Assembly: GCA_030067835.1 (NCBI GenBank)
Contig: CP092441.1
Span: 372,001-436,000 of the forward strand
Direction: 5' to 3'
DNA from: Chakrabartyella piscis
GTDB lineage: Bacteria; Bacillota; Clostridia; Lachnospirales; Anaerotignaceae
DNA length: 64,000 bases
In this document: positions 61,815 through 64,000 of the stretch, piece after piece
Numbering within the stretch: the stretch's first letter is position 1
Layout: every line of letters starts with the position of its first letter
Program-made: the position numbers and the translations under genes
Notes under the pieces: generated by a model
What the model was told of the DNA's origin: nothing
Seen by the model: the letters and a program-made list of their open reading frames with translations, nothing else
The model's database searches: none

Positions 61815-61999
61815 TACTATGTAGGGGTGACGTTTCGTTACCCGTTATTATAATTGCCCTGCCAACGAACTGTCATTCAGAGGAGCATAGTGACGAAGAA
61901 TCTTTGGTTTTGCGGTCGATTCGTGAATCGCCCCTACAACTGCATATTTGAGTTTGTGGCAATTTATAATGGGATGCCCGGGACGCCATCCCCTACAAA
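61815..61999. repeat. hairpin repeats
   Basis: GTAGGG-headed GGTGACGTTTCGTTACCCG (61821-61843), GTCATTCAGAGGAGCATAGT (61871), GATTCGTGAATC (about 61918) and GGGATG...CATCCC (61970-61993). Confidence 0.65.
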
Positions 62000-62024
62000 C
62001 ATCTTTTTGCTTTAGGGTTTGTAT

Positions 62025-62199
62025 CAGTAATTAAAAGGTGAGGGGCTTGTCACTCACGGTCTAATCGTAGGGTTTACACTATTACACTTCCTACTTCCAG
62101 GGGGATATATAAGGGGGTCTTGACCACCTTATAGCGTGGCTCCACGCCTTTGCAAAGAGTGGCAGCTTTTGTTACTTTTCACTGTTGAAAAGTAAGGTA
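62025..62199 (-). repeat. ~175-bp dispersed structured repeat, copy 2 (inverted)
   Basis: Reverse-strand counterpart of 2797-2974. CAGTAATTAAAAGGTGAGGG, TCACTCACGGTCTAATCGTA and TTTTGTTACTTTTCAC..GAAAAGTAAG are shared; the middle (GCGTGGCTCCACGC hairpin, GGGGGTCTTGACCACC) differs from copy 1. Confidence 0.55.
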
Positions 62200-62391
62200 T
62201 AATTTTTTCAAATCTCTAATATTTGAAAAAATTATAGACTTGAATTATTTCATACACTTCCTGCCTACTACACATTATATAAATAACATAAATGAATATC
62301 TTTTTTTCCATAGTATACCACTATTTGTTAAAGACATCACATCCCTATCAAAACCTTAAGAAATTCTTTAAGAACCTTTTTCCTATATACG

Positions 62392-62420
62392 TTGTGATTT
62401 TTGTCATAGGGTGATATACT
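62392..62420 (+). promoter_or_regulatory. promoter of the AI-2E-family transporter gene
   Basis: TTGTGA (62392-62397), 17-base spacer, TATACT (62415-62420), 40 bases upstream of the start codon. Confidence 0.65.
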
Positions 62421-62460
62421 AAATGAAATTATATTGCACATAGCCTTAGGAGGGTTTTAT

Positions 62461-63630
62461 ATGGATTTGAACAAAGAAAATATCAAGAAAATGAGGGGTC
62501 TCATTGTATTCACCATTGTGGTTTTGATTGGTGTGTATCGCTATGAAGTGGTTTTGGATTTGGCATCTTTTGTGACAGGTGTGTTTGCACCTTTGATTGC
62601 TGGATGTGCCATTGCCTTTATTTTGAGTGTACCTATGGCAAAATTTGAAAAGTTGTTTGCAAACAATAAGACTGGAAAAGCCAATCCATATGCAACACCT
62701 TTGCGTTTGATTTTATCCATTTTACTGTTGACTGCCATCTTGGTTTTGGTCATTGGTGTTGTGTTGCCAGAAGTTGCAAGTACTGTTTATTCTTTGGCAA
62801 ATACCCTGCCTACACAAATCGAAGCAGTGATTTTGGATGTGCAAACCAAGTTGAGTCAATATCCAGAACTTGCAGAAAACCTAGCAGAAATGAACATAAG
62901 TATGTCAGAAATCAATATGAATTGGGAAAGCATTTTGAAAAGCATTGCCAGCATTATGCAAACAGCAGCAACCAGTTTTTTGAATTCCTCAATTGGTATC
63001 ATTGGCAATGTGGTCAGTGGTTTTGTTACCTTCTTTGTGGGCTTTGCTTTTGCTTGTTACATCTTGTTGCAAAAGAAAAATTTGGCTCGTCAAGGTCGCA
63101 AATTGTGCTTTGCCTATCTATCTGAAACCAAAGCAAATAGAGTGCTCTACATTTGTAGCTTGACCTATCAAACCTTTGCAAACTTTCTTGCAGGTCAATG
63201 CTTGGAAGCAGTGATCCTTGGAGCATTGTTCTTCATCTCTATGACCATTTTTGGCTTGCCATATGCCCTTTTGATTGGTGTTTTGATTGCATTTACAGCA
63301 CTGATTCCTATTTTCGGTGCATTCATTGGTTGTATCGTAGGTGCATTTTTGATTTTGACAGTAAACCCTATGCAAGCCTTGATTTTCATAGGTTGGTTCT
63401 TGATTTTGCAACAATTAGAGGGTAATCTCATCTATCCAAAAGTAGTGGGTGGTTCCGTTGGTTTGCCTTCTATTTGGGTCTTGGCAGCAGTCACTGTTGG
63501 TGGCGGTCTGTTTGGCATTATGGGCATGTTGGTGTTCATTCCATTGGTGTCTGTGTTGTATGCACTTTTAAGGGAGCAGGTTGCGTTGCGATTGGAAGAA
63601 AAGCAAATTACAGAAAGTAGTTTGGAATAG
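62461..63630 (+). CDS. AI-2E family transporter
   Basis: A 389-residue polytopic membrane protein of the AI-2E/PerM (YdbI/YhhQ-type) exporter family. There are about eight hydrophobic segments in the usual pattern: a pair near the N-terminus (LIVFTIVVLIGVYRYEVVLD; GVFAPLIAGCAIAFILSVPM), a third at ~85, a central soluble helical stretch (about 110-165), then IIGNVVSGFVTFFVGFAFAC, and the family signature block GVLIAFTALIPIFGAFIG with LQQLEGNLIYPKVVGGSVGL. Some members export AI-2 or Na+; the substrate here is unknown. ATG 62461 follows AGGAGGG. Confidence 0.9.
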   Translation: MDLNKENIKKMRGLIVFTIVVLIGVYRYEVVLDLASFVTGVFAPLIAGCAIAFILSVPMAKFEKLFANNKTGKANPYATPLRLILSILLLTAILVLVIGVVLPEVASTVYSLANTLPTQIEAVILDVQTKLSQYPELAENLAEMNISMSEINMNWESILKSIASIMQTAATSFLNSSIGIIGNVVSGFVTFFVGFAFACYILLQKKNLARQGRKLCFAYLSETKANRVLYICSLTYQTFANFLAGQCLEAVILGALFFISMTIFGLPYALLIGVLIAFTALIPIFGAFIGCIVGAFLILTVNPMQALIFIGWFLILQQLEGNLIYPKVVGGSVGLPSIWVLAAVTVGGGLFGIMGMLVFIPLVSVLYALLREQVALRLEEKQITESSLE

Positions 63631-63658
63631 GATTGTATTGGAAAATGGGGTACCATAA

Positions 63659-64000
63659 ATGAGTGTGCAAAATATTTTACTGTATGTGGAACGTGCTTTT
63701 TATTTTGCAGTGGTTGTAGGTGCGATTTGGACAGGGATATACTTTTTTCTGTATCACAAAAAACGAAACAATATCCCATGGTTTCTTTGTATTTTGGTAT
63801 GGGTATGCTATTTGTCTGCATTGGTACAAATCACTGTAATTCGAGATTTTACAACCTTTTTTACAATAGATATGGATGCTTATTCTTTGGTGAGTATACA
63901 ACCCATTCCACTGAAAACTACCATAGAAGCAGCAACTTTAGGGCTGTATTCCCTTGTGTATCATACAATTGGAAATATGGTTTGGTTTTTGCCATTTGGT
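63659..64000 (+). CDS. VanZ family protein, N-terminal part (cut by window end)
   Basis: ATG 63659 opens a frame of 114 codons running off the window. The start is MSVQNILLYVERAFYFAVVV, with hydrophobic segments at about 13-31, 40-60 and 92-110. The last visible residues, TIGNMVWFLPFG, match the conserved G-N-...-F-x-P-F-G motif of VanZ-like membrane proteins. VanZ proteins are linked to teicoplanin and other envelope-drug tolerance; most family members are uncharacterised. The gap after the AI-2E-family gene is 28 bases, so co-transcription is likely. GGGG lies 9 bases before the ATG. Confidence 0.75.
   Translation, partial: MSVQNILLYVERAFYFAVVVGAIWTGIYFFLYHKKRNNIPWFLCILVWVCYLSALVQITVIRDFTTFFTIDMDAYSLVSIQPIPLKTTIEAATLGLYSLVYHTIGNMVWFLPFG

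Noticed and set aside
1-64000. tRNA, rRNA, tmRNA, SRP RNA or RNase P RNA genes
   Set aside because: I looked for conserved blocks on both strands while reading and saw none, but I could not run a covariance search.

Overview
The window looks like chromosomal DNA from an anaerobic, moderately AT-rich Clostridia-type Firmicute. The evidence is strong Shine-Dalgarno sites (AGGAGG), the rpsF-ssb-rpsR operon, a tmk-darA-holB-ricT-trmN6-rsmI operon in Firmicutes order, many ferredoxin-type enzymes, a 2-hydroxyacyl-CoA dehydratase activator-like giant protein and an FMN riboswitch on ribU. Leucine is written mostly as TTG. A relative of the Lachnospirales/Anaerotignum group is plausible but cannot be settled from the sequence alone. 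No rRNA, tRNA or CRISPR array was seen.

Layout. 1-7.1 kb: the 3' end of an acidic secreted-type gene, rpsF-ssb-rpsR, a flavodoxin/ferredoxin protein, an FAH-family hydrolase, and wecB fused in frame to a SHOCT-like acidic protein. 7.2-10.9 kb: a subtilisin-family (S8) protease gene split in two by a 2.83-kb element carrying a short serine recombinase, a small zinc-ribbon membrane protein and a MATE transporter. 11.1-11.8 kb: two small overlapping genes of unknown function. 12.3-31.5 kb: three paralogous secreted 'stalk-domain' (copper amine oxidase N-domain) surface proteins. One is on the minus strand and two on the plus strand, and they bracket xpt, a zinc-ribbon protein, a TolC-family protein, murI, ddl, ribU with its FMN riboswitch, trxA with a Fur-like box, an MBL hydrolase and a HAD phosphatase. 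31.9-37.3 kb: the minus-strand tmk-to-rsmI housekeeping operon. 37.6-46.8 kb: an acyl-CoA dehydratase activase-type protein, a DHOD-like ferredoxin protein and the preT-preA pair. 47.3-51.3 kb: a nitroreductase/ferredoxin, asnB and a PHP phosphoesterase. 51.7-57.5 kb: a TIGR04086-like membrane protein, secD-secF, recJ and apt. 57.8-61.8 kb: three tandem DUF2812 membrane proteins. 62.5-64 kb: an AI-2E-family transporter and the start of a VanZ-family gene.

Nearly every intergenic gap holds dispersed repeats. The commonest is a GTAGGG-headed hairpin whose stem sequence changes from copy to copy while staying self-complementary. There is also a GTCATTC...GAATGACA family, two long MITE-like palindromes, a roughly 175-bp structured repeat and a second roughly 175-bp repeat. 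One hairpin unit is amplified as a 49-bp tandem array.

The most interesting items are four. The S8 protease is interrupted at its HGT active-site motif by a recombinase element whose precise excision would restore the frame. The wecB ORF runs through a dnaX-type A_AAA_AAG slippery site into a second gene that has its own ribosome binding site. The hairpin repeat family shows covariation. The surface-protein paralogs carry shared palindromic or iterated upstream motifs.
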